Assembly: GCA_964608495.1 (NCBI GenBank)
Contig: CAZSOQ010000221.1
Location: 1 to 8,691, forward strand
Length of the DNA stretch: 8,691 nucleotides
From: JAKORR01 sp964608495
GTDB taxonomy: Bacteria > Armatimonadota > Zipacnadia > Zipacnadales > FEN-943
Direction: 5' to 3'
Every line of letters begins with the position of its first letter. Position 1 is the stretch's first letter. Made by a program: the position numbers and the translations under genes. Shown in pieces: positions 1 to 6,377 of the stretch. A model generated the notes under the pieces. The model was given only the letters and a program-made list of their open reading frames with translations, made no database searches and was not told the origin of the DNA.

Positions 1-193
1 GCCTTTACAGCCCCAACCCCAGCGCCTACAGTAGGCGCGCGGTCACGCCCATCGGGCGCAAGGGCAGGCAGGGCCGTGGCTCGCAGCACATTGCGTCTCG
101 GCCCCGACCCGACTTCGACCCACGGGCTCGGCTCAGGGCGCCGGCCCGCCCTGCTCGACCCCGACGACAGCCTCATCCTCGGGAGTGGATCGG
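1..193. other. Unresolved left edge, possibly the tail of an upstream gene
   Basis: No product can be assigned. On the plus strand, the frame starting at base 3 is open from the edge to a TGA at 255-257 and has strongly G/C-ending codons up to about base 150. It reads as an Arg/Pro-rich tail that would overlap the next gene by about 60 bases. The frame starting at base 2 ends much sooner, at a TAG at 32-34. The frame starting at base 1 stays open to 426 but becomes a shadow of the small membrane protein after 194. Either of the first two frames could be the end of a gene that begins left of the window, or the stretch may be non-coding. The minus strand has early stops here. Confidence 0.25.
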
Positions 194-412
194 ATGCAGG
201 ACCCAGGAAAGCCGCAGGACAGCTTCGAGAAGTGGCGCAGGGCACGCAGGATCGTGATGACAGTCGCGTCCAACGCGCTGGCCCTGGGCGCGGCGGCAGT
301 GCTCATCTGGGCTCTCCCCGAGTACAAGGAGGGCAACGTCTTCGACTCGCTGATGATGGGCGAGATCGCGGTCTTCCTGATGGCGATGGCCATATGGATG
401 AAGCCGCGGTAG
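194..412 (+). CDS. Small two-TM membrane protein of unknown function
   Basis: A 72-residue protein with no recognised family. Seen: a charged N-terminus containing a basic cluster (KWRRARR, residues 13-19), a hydrophobic segment at about 20-41, a short polar loop with acidic and Lys residues (42-52), a second hydrophobic segment at about 53-69, and a basic KPR tail. By the positive-inside rule this would be a hairpin with both ends in the cytoplasm. I chose ATG 194 because GGGAG at 181-185 lies 8 bases upstream. A GTG at 185 in the same frame would add three residues but overlaps that ribosome-binding site. G/C-ending codons support coding. The gene stands apart from the protease by about 290 bases and is probably not in its transcript. 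It could be a small envelope protein; no function is claimed. Confidence 0.6.
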   Translation: MQDPGKPQDSFEKWRRARRIVMTVASNALALGAAAVLIWALPEYKEGNVFDSLMMGEIAVFLMAMAIWMKPR

Positions 413-434
413 GCCGGGGTGGCTGAAGCCGCGG
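399..434. repeat. 11-bp direct repeat at the end of the small membrane gene
   Basis: TGAAGCCGCGG occurs at 399-409, covering the last codons of the small membrane gene, and again at 424-434, a 25-base period. The second copy sits inside the short palindrome AGCCGCGGCT (427-436). It may be a small local duplication. No function is apparent. Confidence 0.45.
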
Positions 435-601
435 CTCCGGCCGCCCTGGCTCAGAGGAGCCGGGCGCGGTCGGTGTGCGAGGGCGACGGCGACGGACCCC
501 GCTTCCTACGGGAAGGCGGCGGCGGGTGATGCGGCCTGCGGGTCGGGGCGTGTCCGTTGGCCGCCTTCGCCTGGGAGAGACCCCTTGGGGGTACTGCACA
601 C
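413..601. other. Non-coding spacer upstream of the protease promoter region
   Basis: No convincing gene is present. Apart from the repeat and hairpin near the left end, the only visible structure is a short stem, ACCCC-TTG-GGGGT, at 580-592. The open minus-strand frames across the region lack a ribosome-binding site and a recognisable protein. Confidence 0.5.
432..462 (+). terminator. Weak hairpin downstream of the small membrane gene
   Basis: CGGCTCC (432-438) can pair perfectly with GGAGCCG (456-462) across a 17-base loop, starting 20 bases after the stop at 412. The position suits a terminator or 3' stabilising hairpin, but no T-run follows, so it does not look like a classical intrinsic terminator. 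GC-rich DNA produces such stems by chance. Confidence 0.25.
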
Positions 602-632
602 ACCGGTGCCTGGCGTCCGACGCCTGACCGGT
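602..632. promoter_or_regulatory. Dyad-symmetric candidate operator
   Basis: The inverted repeat GGCGTC-C-GACGCC occupies 612-624. It is flanked by two copies of the self-complementary hexamer ACCGGT at 602-607 and 627-632, giving a roughly symmetric 31-base arrangement. It lies directly upstream of the extended -10 box at 651-656, about -60 to -30 from the expected start of transcription. That is a usual place for a dimeric regulator to bind. The symmetry is seen directly; the operator role is inferred. Confidence 0.4.
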
Positions 633-647
633 TGGGCCGGCGATCCG

Positions 648-656
648 TGCTATACT
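648..656 (+). promoter_or_regulatory. Extended -10 promoter of the secreted protease gene
   Basis: TGC followed by TATACT (651-656) matches the extended -10 pattern TGn-TATAAT, with five of six bases of the hexamer. No good -35 box lies 16-18 bases upstream, where the sequence reads roughly CCGGTT, which suits an extended -10 promoter. Transcription would begin near 663, leaving a leader of about 37 bases before GTG 700. The AT-richness of this short stretch stands out in GC-rich surroundings. Confidence 0.5.
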
Positions 657-685
657 ACTACCGGCACCAGTATCTGACCCCCCAT

Positions 686-692
686 GGGAGGA
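686..692 (+). promoter_or_regulatory. Strong Shine-Dalgarno that fixes the GTG start
   Basis: GGGAGGA at 686-692 is followed by 7 bases and then GTG 700. The nearby ATGs at 684 and 693 are in other frames or overlap the site itself, so this spacing selects GTG 700 as the protease start. Confidence 0.7.
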
Positions 693-699
693 ATGCCCG

Positions 700-2385
700 G
701 TGAAGTGTGTGCTGGTACGCGGTGCGGTCGCCCTTGCCGTCCTGACCTGTGTGATGGCCCCCGTGGTGGCGGCCCCACCCACGGTCGAGCTGCGGGATTC
801 TTTCCGGCAGCTCTTTGCGCCGCCGGACGCCGTAAAGAAGCTGGAGTTCCAGCTCCTCAACCAGTGGCGCCTGCAGGCCACGCCCTTCCCCAGCGACCTG
901 ATCCTGTCCGCCGTCCCGGACAAGCTGGACTACTACCCCGACATCACCTTCGTCCGCAACCAGGACAGCTGGGGCGGGTGCTTCCACTACGCCGCCCTGC
1001 ATGCGGCCGACATTCTCAACGAGTGGGAGTGTCCCTACACTCCCGACCTGTCCTTCCGCTACCTGGAGTACCGGGCCACGCTGCTGTTCTGGCAGGACCC
1101 CGCCACGGCCCAGAGGAAGGCCCTTGAGGAGATCGGCGTGTGCTCCGAGGGCATGTTGAACAGCAACTACGACGCCTCGGTGAAGGTAACGGACAAGGAC
1201 CCCAACGGGAACGACTACGAGGGGATGGACCACGTCATCGGCAAGGGCAACACACCCAAGCCCACCGCTGCGAACGACGCCGAGGCGGCGATGTACCGCG
1301 TCCGAATGAGCAGCGAGTACAAGCCGACCGTGGACACGATCAAGACGATGCTGCTGACGGCGGGGCCTGTATGGGCCTCGGGGATGTGGACGCAGATCTT
1401 CGGCCTGAAGGACGAGGGGCACGTGGTCTGCATCATCGGCTATAACGACACGACGAGAGAGTTCCGGTGCCTGAACAGCGGGGGCGAGAACTGGTCCATG
1501 GACGGCACCTTCTACCTGCCCTACGACTGGCTGGACACCGAGCTGTGGTGTGTGCGCTCCCTGACCGACATCGCGGCCGACCGCACGGGCACGCCCTACG
1601 CCTACTCCGCGCGCATCGGGGTGCGGCACCCCCGGCGCAACCTGCTGAAGATAGCGATCGGTGTCGAGGGCGAGACGCCCCTGGTGGTGTGGGACAAGCC
1701 GAACAGGGTCAACTTGCTGGACATGAGCAGCGGCCTGCACATAGACGTGGCCCTGCCCCACTACGCCGCCCAGCACTGGCCGCCGTCGCCGAAGAATCGG
1801 TGGTATCTGGAGATCACGGACGACGACCAGGACAACCGGAAGGGCATGATTGACGAGTTCACGCTGGCCCGGGTCTACCACAACCCGTCCAACCTCAGCT
1901 TGGGCAAGCAACAGGTCGAGACCTTCAAGTGGGAGCCCACGGCCCACTCGCCCTACATGGAGGACAAGACCGTCCACCGGGTGACCGTACCCCTGGAGAA
2001 CGCCAAGCCCAGACTGGTGCTCCGGCTCGCGCGGTCCCTCGCGCTGAGCCTGAAGGCCGACCGCACCAACATCAACAAGGGCGAGAGCGTGACCCTGACC
2101 GCGACCCTCACCAGTGCCGCTCTCCTTCCCGGTGGCCAGCCCGTGCCCGTGAAGGACCGGGAAGTGACCTTCTTCCAGCGCGTGAACAACCGCTGCGTCA
2201 ACAAGCCGGACCACCACATGCCCAGGGGGACCGTGAAGACGAACGCGGCCGGTGTCTGCACCCGCACGCTCAAGCTCAACAACAACGGCGCCTACGTCTA
2301 CGCCGCAGCCGTGAAGAGCCCCGACGGCACGATAGACGCCTCCAGCCAGTATGTCGTCGTGACGGTGGGCCCGGTCATCAAGTAG
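700..2385 (+). CDS. Secreted papain-family (C1) cysteine peptidase with Ig-like C-terminus
   Basis: A 561-residue exported protein, probably a cysteine peptidase. Residues 1-24 form a signal peptide (Lys2, Arg7, a hydrophobic core, then VVA as a likely signal peptidase site). The papain signature follows: Gln88 (oxyanion hole), Cys94 in GGCFHYAA, His241 in GHVVCIIGYND, and Asn259 in LNSGGENW. Spacing from Gln to Cys (6), Cys to His (147) and His to Asn (18) is close to papain's 6, 134 and 16. There is no obvious I29-type propeptide. Residues about 303-440 form a beta-rich region with an acidic loop (TDDDQDN, 373-379) that could bind calcium. Residues about 445-558 look like a bacterial Ig-like domain. 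Oddities: Phe follows the catalytic Cys instead of Trp, and the usual NSWG is NSGG. It probably acts outside the cytoplasm. It appears monocistronic, transcribed from the promoter at 648-656. Confidence 0.8.
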   Translation: MKCVLVRGAVALAVLTCVMAPVVAAPPTVELRDSFRQLFAPPDAVKKLEFQLLNQWRLQATPFPSDLILSAVPDKLDYYPDITFVRNQDSWGGCFHYAALHAADILNEWECPYTPDLSFRYLEYRATLLFWQDPATAQRKALEEIGVCSEGMLNSNYDASVKVTDKDPNGNDYEGMDHVIGKGNTPKPTAANDAEAAMYRVRMSSEYKPTVDTIKTMLLTAGPVWASGMWTQIFGLKDEGHVVCIIGYNDTTREFRCLNSGGENWSMDGTFYLPYDWLDTELWCVRSLTDIAADRTGTPYAYSARIGVRHPRRNLLKIAIGVEGETPLVVWDKPNRVNLLDMSSGLHIDVALPHYAAQHWPPSPKNRWYLEITDDDQDNRKGMIDEFTLARVYHNPSNLSLGKQQVETFKWEPTAHSPYMEDKTVHRVTVPLENAKPRLVLRLARSLALSLKADRTNINKGESVTLTATLTSAALLPGGQPVPVKDREVTFFQRVNNRCVNKPDHHMPRGTVKTNAAGVCTRTLKLNNNGAYVYAAAVKSPDGTIDASSQYVVVTVGPVIK

Positions 2386-2410
2386 GCGGCAGGGCGTGGT
2401 GGGGAAGAGG

Positions 2411-3364
2411 TCAGTCGTCGTCGCCCGCCGCGGGCTCGCGGCCGGGAAGCGCCGCCAGGCAGAAGCGCCGGAAGTGCCTGCGGTGGTAGCCCAGACGGAA
2501 GGCGGCCTCCGAACGCGCTGCCTGCCCGCCCGCGGCCAGACTGACGAGCGCCTTGCCCACACGCAGGGCGAAGACCGCCAGGGTCGCGGCCCTGCCGGCG
2601 TGCAGGCGCAGGTAGGTGTACTCGCTGTCGAAGAGCTGAGTGGCAAGGCGGCGGTCGTCGAGCCTGGCCCCGGACTGGCGGCCGTGGTGGGTCACCCGCG
2701 CGTCGGCCACGAATACCCTCTGGTACCCGGCCCGCCGGAGCTTCTGACACCAGTCCAGGTCGTCGTACCACATGAAGTACCGCTCATCCAGTGGGCCAAC
2801 CCTCTCCAGCACGTCCCGCCGGAACAGCAGCGCCGCCCCGCTGAGCCAGTCGACCCGGGGAAGGCCGTCCGGTGAAGCCGCAACCCTCTCCTCGACCGCC
2901 TGGGCATAGCGCTCCTCGAAGCGCGACGGGAAGAACCGGTGTATCACGCGCGGGAAGGGGCCGAAAGACCGCTGGTGCGTGCCGTCCGTGTTCAGGAGCC
3001 TGGGTCCCACAGCTCCGATGCCCTCGTCCGAGGACGCCACCTCCACCAGGCGCTCGATACAGCCCTCCCGGACCTCTGTATCGCTGTTGAGCATGAACAG
3101 GAAGCCGCCCGAAGCGCGGGCCAGGGCCTGGTTTGTCGCCCTCACGAACCCCAGATTCCGGCGATTCTCCACCAGAATCGCACCCGGAAAGGCCGTCCGC
3201 ACCATCTCCTGGCTCCCGTCGTCCGAGCCGTTGTCCACGACCACCGCCTCGATTCCCACGGCCGGTGAATCGTAGGGCAGGGACGCCAGGCAGGCGCGCA
3301 GCAGCTCCCGCGTGTTCCAGTTGACTATCGCCAGGGATACGAGGGGACGGGCCGGGGCGCTCAT
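2411..3364 (-). CDS. Family 2 glycosyltransferase (GT-A fold, rhamnosyltransferase-like)
   Basis: A 317-residue inverting glycosyltransferase expected to use a nucleotide-activated sugar at the cytoplasmic face of the membrane. Seen in order: an N-terminal VNWNT (14-18), the nucleotide-binding DNGSDDGS (44-51), NLGF..A.NQAL (70-81), the metal/nucleotide-binding NSDTEV (93-98), WLSGAALLFRR (173-183), the acceptor-side acidic motif YDDLDW (200-205) and HHG (226-228). This pattern fits the WbbL-like branch that often transfers rhamnose or related sugars in surface polysaccharide pathways, though acceptor and donor cannot be read. No membrane segment is evident, and the basic C-terminus may be peripheral. 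ATG 3364 is chosen because GAGGG lies 7 bases upstream on the minus strand. The gene converges on the protease gene and diverges from the phosphohydrolase gene. Family assignment is firm, specificity is not. Confidence 0.88.
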   Translation of the reverse strand: MSAPARPLVSLAIVNWNTRELLRACLASLPYDSPAVGIEAVVVDNGSDDGSQEMVRTAFPGAILVENRRNLGFVRATNQALARASGGFLFMLNSDTEVREGCIERLVEVASSDEGIGAVGPRLLNTDGTHQRSFGPFPRVIHRFFPSRFEERYAQAVEERVAASPDGLPRVDWLSGAALLFRRDVLERVGPLDERYFMWYDDLDWCQKLRRAGYQRVFVADARVTHHGRQSGARLDDRRLATQLFDSEYTYLRLHAGRAATLAVFALRVGKALVSLAAGGQAARSEAAFRLGYHRRHFRRFCLAALPGREPAAGDDD

Positions 3365-3376
3365 GGTCCATCCCTC

Positions 3377-3450
3377 AGAGGGGTTCCCTTGGGGCGCCTT
3401 GGGGCGCCTGAAGGGCCCGAAAGGGTGCCGAAAGGGGCCCCAAGAGGGGT
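3377..3450. repeat. Cluster of short G-rich direct and inverted repeats
   Basis: The octamer AGAGGGGT bounds the stretch at 3377-3384 and 3443-3450. Inside are two tandem copies of CCTTGGGGCG (3387-3396, 3397-3406) and two of CCGAAAGGG spaced 11 bases apart (3417-3425, 3428-3436). CTTGGGGC (3398-3405) can also pair with GCCCCAAG (3437-3444) over a 31-base loop. The cluster lies between the divergent glycosyltransferase and phosphohydrolase genes, so it could be a regulatory region or a small degenerate repeat element. Low complexity in GC-rich DNA is the simple alternative. Confidence 0.5.
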
Positions 3451-3454
3451 GTTC

Positions 3455-3483
3455 TTGTGCGGTACGAGGCGCGGTAGTACACT
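3455..3483 (+). promoter_or_regulatory. Candidate sigma-70-type promoter of the phosphohydrolase operon
   Basis: TTGTGC (3455-3460) and TACACT (3478-3483) are separated by exactly 17 bases. They match three and four bases of the -35 and -10 consensus respectively. The site lies about 107 bases upstream of ATG 3590, leaving a leader of roughly 100 bases. It is weak but is the best-spaced pair in this divergent intergenic region. Confidence 0.3.
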
Positions 3484-3589
3484 GCTAGACCCAGCCACAC
3501 CGCGTGCCGGGCCCTGGGCGCCGGGCCGTGAAGGGGCGAGGCAGGGGCTCCCCGCGCGGTGGGATCCGGGCAGCGGCAGGAGTTGGTCC

Positions 3590-5254
3590 ATGAAGCCCCG
3601 CGTCTTGATCCTGGGCATTGACGGCGCCGATTATTCTATCACGAAAGCCTTGCTTGTCGAGGGACGGCTCCCGAACCTGGCCGCCCTCGCCGAGGGCGGC
3701 GCCTGGGGCCCCGTCACGTCCACGATTCCGCCCATCACGCCACCAGCCTGGACCACCCTTATGACCGGCAAGAACCCCGGCAGGCACGGCGTCTTCGACT
3801 TCCTCCCCATGACCGGCGAAGCCTTTGACACCCCTCTGGCCTTGCGCCGACGCAGCCGTACCCTGTGGAAGGCGCTTAGCGACCGCGGCCTGCGCGTCGG
3901 GACGCACAACCTGCCCGTGACCTACCCGCCGGAGCAGCTCAGCGGCTTCCAGGTGTCGGGCTTCGACGCACCGTCCTTCCGCCCCGAAATGGCCCTGCCG
4001 CGCCAGGCCTTCGACGTCCTCCAGGCCGCCGTGGGCGAGTACGAGGTCTTCCCGCTCTCGATACAGAGCCCCCAGGGCGACCCGGAGGCCGTGAAGCGGC
4101 ACACCGAGGTGCCCGTGGCAGGCACCCGCGCCCTGCTCACCGCCTTCCCCTGCGACGTGTACATGGTCTCCTTCCAGGTCGTGGACTGGGTCCAGCACGC
4201 CGCGTTGGGACGCGAGATGACCCCCGGCGACCCCACGAGCCTCGCCCGCGACGGCGTGGTGGCCGAGACCTACGCCCTGGTGGACCGCTGCGTCGGGGAG
4301 CTGCTGAGCGAATGGGCGGGTGAGGATACCACGGTCGTGGTGGTGTCGGACCATGGCGGCACCGCCGCCGACCGGCTGGTCAACTTGGAGAAGCTGTTCC
4401 TGGACCGCGGGTTGATGGCCTACAAGTCCTCCGGCGAGGGCGATACCTCGCGGCTGATGGCCCAGCGAAGCCGTGCCGAGTGGGCCCTGCGCTGGTGGAT
4501 GCGCCTCAAAACGGCCGTGCCCTGGGCCGTGCAGCCGCTTCGGGCGCTGGCCAGGCGGATGCGGGGCAGACTGGCCGAGTACCAGCAAGGCCTGGAGATT
4601 GACTGGTCGCTCACCCGCGCCGCGCCTTGGGGCGAGTATGCCCAGGTGCGGCTCAACGTGAGGGGCCGCGACGCCGAGGGCGTGGTCGAGGAAAGGGACG
4701 TGCCGGCGCTGGCCGAGGAGGTCGCCGACCTGCTCTCGTCACTGCAGGACCCGACAACGGGCGAGACGATCTACGAGCAGGTACTGGCCGGGCGAGAGCT
4801 GTATGAGGGCCCCTATGCGGCCGATGGCGCCGACGTGGTGGCCCTGCCGCGCGACGAGCGGTACCTGGCCGTGAGCGCGCGGCAGGGCGTGGGGAGCCTG
4901 CCGCTGCTGGACGTGCAGCCCGATCCGGTGGTGCCGCTGGACCCGCCCTGGGGCGTCCATGCCCAGCGGGGAGTGCTGTTCGCGGCGGGCCCCCAGATCG
5001 CGCCGGGGGTCCAGATCACCGACGCGGCGCTGGCCGACCTGGTGCCGACGCTGCTGTACCTGCTGGACGAGGCCGTGCCCGAGGACCTGGACGGCCGGGC
5101 GCTGCTGGAGATCGTGAGGCCGGAGGTCGTGCGCGAGCGCGAGGTGCGCACCGGGCCGCCCTGGCCGCCACCGGAAGCGGGGGCGGGCGCGGCCTACTCG
5201 GCGGAAGAGCAGGCCCAGATCGAGCGCCGGCTGCGCACGCTGGGGTATCTCTAG
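3590..5254 (+). CDS. AlkP-superfamily phosphohydrolase/phosphomutase (COG3379-like)
   Basis: A 554-residue metal-dependent enzyme of the type I phosphodiesterase/alkaline phosphatase superfamily, expected to hydrolyse or transfer a phosphoester. Metal ligands can be placed: Asp11 (GIDGAD), Asp199 and His203 (DWVQH), Asp254 and His255 (SDHGG), and His457 (GVHAQRG). Thr50 in ITPPAWTT, just before TGKNPGRHG, sits where the superfamily nucleophile lies. Family-typical stretches include DWSLTRA and NVRGRDAEG (338-364) and the ending RLRTLGYL. No signal peptide or membrane segment is seen, so it is probably cytoplasmic. ATG 3590 is chosen because AGGAG (3578-3582) is 7 bases upstream and homology starts at KPRVLILGIDG; the frame stays open to 3389 but the extra residues look like non-coding sequence. 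It leads the plus-strand operon, 43 bases before the first radical SAM gene. The substrate is unknown; the setting suggests an envelope molecule. Confidence 0.85.
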   Translation: MKPRVLILGIDGADYSITKALLVEGRLPNLAALAEGGAWGPVTSTIPPITPPAWTTLMTGKNPGRHGVFDFLPMTGEAFDTPLALRRRSRTLWKALSDRGLRVGTHNLPVTYPPEQLSGFQVSGFDAPSFRPEMALPRQAFDVLQAAVGEYEVFPLSIQSPQGDPEAVKRHTEVPVAGTRALLTAFPCDVYMVSFQVVDWVQHAALGREMTPGDPTSLARDGVVAETYALVDRCVGELLSEWAGEDTTVVVVSDHGGTAADRLVNLEKLFLDRGLMAYKSSGEGDTSRLMAQRSRAEWALRWWMRLKTAVPWAVQPLRALARRMRGRLAEYQQGLEIDWSLTRAAPWGEYAQVRLNVRGRDAEGVVEERDVPALAEEVADLLSSLQDPTTGETIYEQVLAGRELYEGPYAADGADVVALPRDERYLAVSARQGVGSLPLLDVQPDPVVPLDPPWGVHAQRGVLFAAGPQIAPGVQITDAALADLVPTLLYLLDEAVPEDLDGRALLEIVRPEVVREREVRTGPPWPPPEAGAGAAYSAEEQAQIERRLRTLGYL

Positions 5255-5297
5255 ACCGCCCGCGCCCAGTGTGCCCGAAGGGACGAGGAGACGACGA

Positions 5298-6377
5298 ATG
5301 GTTCGCGTACTGCCAAGGCTTCGGAGGCTGATGCGCCGACTGGCCGGCCGGCCCGCTGGGTCGAGGCCGACGGACTTCGTACCCGTGAGGCGCGACGGCC
5401 TCGGGCCCGAGGGCGATGCCGCCGAGGTGCGTCGGCTGCGCGTCTTCTTCGTGCCCGGCTACGACCGGTGCAACTACCGCTGCCCCTACTGCATCACCGG
5501 CCTGGACCACGCCCGGCGCCAGGAATGGGACAGCAGTCACTACCTGCCCGTCATCGAGAGCCTTGCGGCCCTGGACGCCTTCCTGGACATGGTCGAGCTG
5601 GGCGTCGGGGGCGAGCCCCTCACCTCCCGGACGATCCTGGAGGGGGTCAGGCGCCTCTGCCTCAGCCCCAGGGTGGGGGTCGTGAACCTGGTCACCAACC
5701 TTTTCTCGGGCGCCGACGACCTGCGGGCGTGGCTGGGCGAACTACCCGCGGGCAAGCTGGCGCTGGCCTGCACCTACCACCCCAGCAACGCCGGCGACCT
5801 GGGCGCCTTCCTCGACAAGGTGTGCTTCGTGCGGGATTGCGGGGTGGAAGTGGTCGCCGGCTGCGTCGCCTACCCACCGAATCTGCCCCTGGTGGCCGAG
5901 ATGAAACGGCGCTGTGATGCCCTGGGCCTGCCCCTGTTCGTGAATGCCTTCTTCGGCGAGCACGACGGCAAGCAGTACCCCCACGGGTACTCGGACGACG
6001 AGCGCGAATTCCTGCGCCCCCTCGTCTACTCGGAGCACGACTTTGAGTACCTGTTCGTGCCACGTAACACGCGCGGCGAGACCTGCGGCGCGGGATGCTC
6101 GGCCGTGATGGTGGCGCCCAACGGCGACTGCTTCCGCTGCAGCCACGAGTACAACGACGGGTGGCCGCCACTGGGGAACCTGCTGCGCGACGGCGGCCTC
6201 CGCCTGCTCAGCGAGTACCTGCCCTGTCCCGCTGACCACTGCTTCTGCACCGCCGAGACGGTCAACACGCTGCACTTCGAGGAACGCTACGAGCACGGCC
6301 GCAACTTCCGCCTCTACCGGCGCAGGGACGATGCGCCCGACGGGACGGGCGACACGCAGCGAGGACCACGGGCATGA
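5298..6377 (+). CDS. Radical SAM protein with SPASM/twitch-like C-terminus
   Basis: A 359-residue radical SAM enzyme. It is expected to bind a [4Fe-4S] cluster through Cys58, Cys62 and Cys65 (CNYRCPYC, the canonical CxxxCxxC) and cleave S-adenosylmethionine to a 5'-deoxyadenosyl radical. GVGGEPL (102-108) is the usual GGEP motif that contacts SAM. The C-terminal region carries Cys263, 267, 278, 281, 310, 315 and 317; Cys263-x12-Gly-x4-Cys281 fits the start of a SPASM-type auxiliary cluster domain. Members of this group act on peptides, proteins or sugars, and the substrate here cannot be assigned. The first 25 residues are rich in Arg. ATG 5298 is preferred because GAGGAG (5285-5290) is 7 bases upstream; an in-frame GTG at 5271 would add nine residues but has no ribosome-binding site. 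The gene is 43 bases after the phosphohydrolase and overlaps the next gene by ATGA. Confidence 0.85.
   Translation: MVRVLPRLRRLMRRLAGRPAGSRPTDFVPVRRDGLGPEGDAAEVRRLRVFFVPGYDRCNYRCPYCITGLDHARRQEWDSSHYLPVIESLAALDAFLDMVELGVGGEPLTSRTILEGVRRLCLSPRVGVVNLVTNLFSGADDLRAWLGELPAGKLALACTYHPSNAGDLGAFLDKVCFVRDCGVEVVAGCVAYPPNLPLVAEMKRRCDALGLPLFVNAFFGEHDGKQYPHGYSDDEREFLRPLVYSEHDFEYLFVPRNTRGETCGAGCSAVMVAPNGDCFRCSHEYNDGWPPLGNLLRDGGLRLLSEYLPCPADHCFCTAETVNTLHFEERYEHGRNFRLYRRRDDAPDGTGDTQRGPRA

Noticed and set aside
194..412. The small ORF as a peptide precursor (RiPP) for the radical SAM/SPASM proteins
   Set aside because: It has two membrane segments rather than a leader and core, lies almost 5 kb away and is separated by a divergently transcribed gene. 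No other short ORF in the operon gaps could encode a precursor.
76..426. Plus-strand open frame of 116 codons overlapping the small membrane gene
   Set aside because: Over 194-412 it is out of frame with the membrane protein and loses G/C-ending codon preference; the product is Gly/Arg/Asp-rich with no domain.
2386..2410. Bidirectional terminator between the converging protease and glycosyltransferase genes
   Set aside because: The 25-base gap is G-rich with no inverted repeat and no T-run on either strand.
658..2646. Very long minus-strand open frame (662 codons) opposite the protease
   Set aside because: It is an antisense shadow of the protease and of the glycosyltransferase end: low-complexity Val/Gly/Arg/His-rich sequence, no recognised domain and no ribosome-binding site, whereas the plus-strand frame has a signal peptide and a catalytic signature.
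3365..3490. A minus-strand promoter for the glycosyltransferase
   Set aside because: The reverse strand offers only weak, poorly spaced -10-like hexamers (such as TGTACT opposite 3476-3481) with no matching -35, so none is annotated although one probably exists.
3389..3589. N-terminal extension of the phosphohydrolase to an upstream start
   Set aside because: The added 67 residues come from the repeat cluster and promoter region and resemble no domain; ATG 3590 has a well-spaced AGGAG and begins exactly at the conserved strand-1 motif.
3485..4588. Minus-strand open frame of 367 codons opposite the phosphohydrolase
   Set aside because: It is a shadow of the AlkP gene, whose metal-binding motifs lie in the plus-strand frame; the antisense product has repetitive Gly/His/Gln-rich sequence with no family.
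5271..5297. Upstream GTG start for the first radical SAM gene
   Set aside because: It has no Shine-Dalgarno, while ATG 5298 has GAGGAG at 7 bases; the extra nine residues are Arg-rich and include the ribosome-binding site itself.
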